Shown here piece by piece: positions 11,872 through 14,401 of a DNA stretch of 14,401 nt; within the stretch, counting starts at the first letter, position 1; each line of letters begins with the position of its first letter. This stretch comes from Desulfobulbaceae bacterium. Its GTDB lineage: Bacteria > Desulfobacterota > Desulfobulbia > Desulfobulbales > Desulfocapsaceae. The notes under the pieces were generated by a model, which was not told where the DNA came from, did not search any database, and saw only the letters and a list, made by a program, of their open reading frames with translations. Made by a program: the position numbers and the translations under genes. The stretch lies in NCBI GenBank assembly GCA_027067035.1, contig JAMOMO010000116.1:1-14401 (forward strand). The letters run 5' to 3'.

Positions 11872-14401
11872 ATGCAATTCGACAAACTTACAATTAAATC
11901 CCAGGAAGCCATTCAAACTGCTCAGCAGCTGGCCCAAAACAGCAACAACCAGGAAATACGAATCTCACATCTGGTAAAAGCCATTCTGGAACAGCCTGAA
12001 GGAGTTGTGGTTCCAGTTCTTCAGAAAATGGGAATCGATCCGTCAGTGATTCTCATGGAGACCGGGAAGCTCATAGAGAAAATTCCGCAGGTAAGCGGCA
12101 GTGGCGCCGGACAGGCCTACCTGTCAAATGATCTGCGTAAAATCATAGACAAATCATTTAACACCGCAAGTCAGATGCAGGATGACTTCATCAGTCAGGA
12201 GCACCTGTTTCTTGCCATCATCCAGGACGGTAAATCGCCAAGCGCCAAGATGCTCAAGCAATTCGGCATTGACGAAAAATCATTCCTCAATGCACTGACA
12301 ACCATTCGCGGCAACCAGCGGGTCACTGATCAGTATCCGGAGGAAAAGTACCAGGCCCTTGAGAAATACGCCAGGAACCTCACCGACATCGCCAGACAGG
12401 GAAAACTGGACCCGGTGATTGGAAGGGACGAGGAGATTCGCAGAATCATCCAGGTACTCTCAAGACGAACCAAAAACAACCCCATCCTCATCGGCGAGCC
12501 GGGTGTTGGAAAAACTGCCATCGCAGAAGGCCTGGCCCTGCGAATTGTCAATGGCGACATTCCTGCCACCCTGGACGGAAAGCAGGTCGTTTCCCTTGAC
12601 CTCGGCGCCCTGATTGCCGGGGCAAAATACAGAGGAGAGTTTGAAGATCGACTCAAGGCCGTACTGAAAGAGGTGGAAAAACGTGCAGGAGAGATCATTC
12701 TCTTCATTGACGAGATCCACACCCTTGTCGGGGCCGGTGCCACCGAAGGATCCATGGATGCCTCCAATATGCTCAAGCCCGCCCTCGCAAGGGGTGAACT
12801 GCACTGCATCGGGGCTACCACTCTTGATGAGTACCGCAAGTACATCGAAAAAGATGCCGCCCTTGAGCGACGTTTCCAGCCGGTACTGGTACAGGAGCCT
12901 TCTGAAGAAGACACCATTGCCATCCTTCGCGGAATTAAGGAGAAATACGAACTGCACCACGGTGTCCGTATTCAGGATTCCGCCACGGTTGCCGCGGTTA
13001 CACTTTCCAGCAGATACATCACAGACCGTTTTCTGCCGGACAAGGCCATTGACCTGATCGATGAAGCTGCATCAAAACTGCGCATTGAGATCGACTCCAT
13101 GCCGGCTGAAATTGATAACCTTGAGCGCATCAAGATCAAACTGGAAATTGAAAAGGAGGCCCTGAAAAAAGAAAAGGACAAGGCCTCCAAGGAGCGCCTT
13201 GAAGAGGTCAACAGAAAACTCGGAGAACTGAACGACGAACTCGCCTCTCTCAAGGGGCAGTGGACCATTGAACGGGATATAATCCAGTCCATCCGTCAGG
13301 CCAAGGAGGATATCGACGAGGCAAAAATCGAAGAACAGAAGGCGGAACGCTCCGGCGACCTGAGTCGTGCAGCAGAAATTCGCTACGGCAAGATTGTTGA
13401 ACTGCAGAAAAAACTGGACAGTGCCAACGCAAAACTCCACGAGATCCAGGAAAGCAACCAGATGCTCAAGGAAGAGGTCGGGAGCGAGGATGTGGCAGCC
13501 GTTGTGGCCAAATGGACCGGTATCCCTGTTGACAGACTCCTTGAGGGAGAAAAGGACAAGCTGGTCCACGCTGAAAGTGCACTCTCCAAACGGGTTATCG
13601 GTCAGCAGGAAGCCATCCAGTCGGTATCCAACGCAGTGCGGCGTGCCCGGGCAGGACTCCAGGATCCGGACAGGCCCCTTGGATCGTTCATCTTTCTCGG
13701 TCCCACCGGTGTGGGTAAAACGGAACTGGCCAGAAGCCTGGCCGACTTCCTCTTTGACTCGGAACAGGCCATGATCCGTATCGACATGTCTGAGTTCATG
13801 GAGAAACATTCCGTGGCACGACTCATCGGAGCGCCTCCGGGATACGTTGGCTACGATGAAGGCGGTTACCTCACCGAGGCGGTACGAAGGCGCCCCTATG
13901 CTGTTATTCTGCTCGATGAAATCGAGAAGGCCCACCCGGATGTCTTCAACGTCCTGCTTCAGGTACTGGATGACGGACGGATGACAGACGGCAAGGGCAG
14001 GACCGTGGATTTCAGAAACACCATCATGATCATGACCTCCAACCTGGGAAGCGACCTGATCATCAAGATGGCTGAAAACAAGGAAACCGAGAAGGATATC
14101 TCCAACCAGATTGAAGAGATCCTTCACCAGCAGTTTAAACCGGAATTCCTCAACAGGGTGGATGAAACCATTATTTTCCACAGTCTGTCCAGAGAAGACA
14201 TGTCTGGAATCATTGATATCCAGCTGCAGCGTCTTAAAAACAGGCTCCAGGAAAAGAAGATCACCCTTGAGATCAGCGACAGTGCCAAAGCTCTGCTGGT
14301 TGAGAGCGGTTACAATCCACTCTATGGAGCAAGGCCTCTTAAAAGGGCCATCCAGAGACATCTCGAAGATCCTCTGGCCATGGAAATCCTTGCCGGAAAA
14401 T
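11872..14401 (+). CDS. clpB: ATP-dependent disaggregase ClpB (3' end cut by window)
   Basis: The frame is open from the ATG at 11872 to the window edge: 843 codons of a protein usually about 860 long, so only the last few residues are missing. ClpB is a hexameric cytoplasmic AAA+ unfoldase that, with DnaK, rescues aggregated proteins after heat stress. In order: an N-terminal Clp repeat domain (1-150); AAA-1 with Walker A GEPGVGKT (208-215), Walker B with D280-E281, and pore-loop Y253 in GAKYRGEF; the long middle coiled coil (about 410-525) that separates ClpB from ClpA; and AAA-2 with Walker A GPTGVGKT (610-617), pore loop GYVGYDE (657-663), Walker B D682-E683, and sensor-2 GARPLKRAI. There is no IGF/L-type ClpP-binding loop seen. 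An AAAGGA ribosome-binding site precedes the ATG. Confidence 0.98.
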   Translation, partial: MQFDKLTIKSQEAIQTAQQLAQNSNNQEIRISHLVKAILEQPEGVVVPVLQKMGIDPSVILMETGKLIEKIPQVSGSGAGQAYLSNDLRKIIDKSFNTASQMQDDFISQEHLFLAIIQDGKSPSAKMLKQFGIDEKSFLNALTTIRGNQRVTDQYPEEKYQALEKYARNLTDIARQGKLDPVIGRDEEIRRIIQVLSRRTKNNPILIGEPGVGKTAIAEGLALRIVNGDIPATLDGKQVVSLDLGALIAGAKYRGEFEDRLKAVLKEVEKRAGEIILFIDEIHTLVGAGATEGSMDASNMLKPALARGELHCIGATTLDEYRKYIEKDAALERRFQPVLVQEPSEEDTIAILRGIKEKYELHHGVRIQDSATVAAVTLSSRYITDRFLPDKAIDLIDEAASKLRIEIDSMPAEIDNLERIKIKLEIEKEALKKEKDKASKERLEEVNRKLGELNDELASLKGQWTIERDIIQSIRQAKEDIDEAKIEEQKAERSGDLSRAAEIRYGKIVELQKKLDSANAKLHEIQESNQMLKEEVGSEDVAAVVAKWTGIPVDRLLEGEKDKLVHAESALSKRVIGQQEAIQSVSNAVRRARAGLQDPDRPLGSFIFLGPTGVGKTELARSLADFLFDSEQAMIRIDMSEFMEKHSVARLIGAPPGYVGYDEGGYLTEAVRRRPYAVILLDEIEKAHPDVFNVLLQVLDDGRMTDGKGRTVDFRNTIMIMTSNLGSDLIIKMAENKETEKDISNQIEEILHQQFKPEFLNRVDETIIFHSLSREDMSGIIDIQLQRLKNRLQEKKITLEISDSAKALLVESGYNPLYGARPLKRAIQRHLEDPLAMEILAGK

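Noticed and set aside
13072..14361. 429-codon minus-strand reading frame
   Set aside because: It lies wholly antisense to clpB, whose plus-strand motifs are unambiguous. It is a codon-bias shadow.

Overview
The window reads as ordinary chromosome from a flagellated, selenoprotein-making anaerobe, most likely a sulfate-reducing or sulfur-metabolising Desulfobacterota of the Desulfobulbales type. This placement is inferred from four things: a HesB/IscA-family gene with an in-frame UGA, a sigma-54-type promoter before a flagellar rod-like gene, the housekeeping gene content, and roughly balanced base composition. It does not rest on a database match. I see no phage, plasmid, CRISPR, tRNA or rRNA.

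Layout. 1-452: the 3' end of a sensor histidine kinase. 552-953: a small PilZ protein. 1107-2334: aat (leucyl/phenylalanyl-tRNA-protein transferase) followed after 7 nt by a zinc-ribbon protein that resembles the C-terminal domain of class II ribonucleotide reductases. 2344-4449, minus strand: a full-length RelA/SpoT-type protein with an intact hydrolase site and a decayed synthetase site. 4785-7013: rnr (RNase R). 7142-7654: a membrane-anchored coiled-coil protein of unknown function, closed by a strong terminator. 7765-8508: a TrmJ-type tRNA methyltransferase. 8727-9080: a FlgC-like rod protein behind a sigma-54 promoter. 9222-10974, minus strand: 6-phosphofructokinase followed by a HhH-GPD DNA glycosylase. 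11288-11632: a HesB/IscA-like selenoprotein with UGA at codon 36 and a SECIS-like hairpin after it. 11872 to the window end: clpB, lacking only its last codons.

The genes do not form one pathway. Several concern stress and quality control: (p)ppGpp turnover, RNase R, N-end-rule tagging by Aat, the ClpB disaggregase, tRNA modification and base-excision repair. PilZ and FlgC-like proteins point to c-di-GMP signalling and motility.

The main points for a second look are: (1) the selenoprotein, which an ordinary gene caller breaks at its UGA; (2) the RSH protein, predicted to be hydrolase-only; (3) the sigma-54 promoter, which moves the start of the FlgC-like gene to 8727; (4) a plus-strand terminator whose hairpin lies inside the coding sequence for the Fe-S cysteines of the convergent glycosylase, a protein that also lacks the fourth cysteine; (5) two intergenic elements sharing an 18-of-20-base hairpin core and GAATCCGT inverted arms; and (6) a terminator ending only 16 nt before the trmJ start codon.
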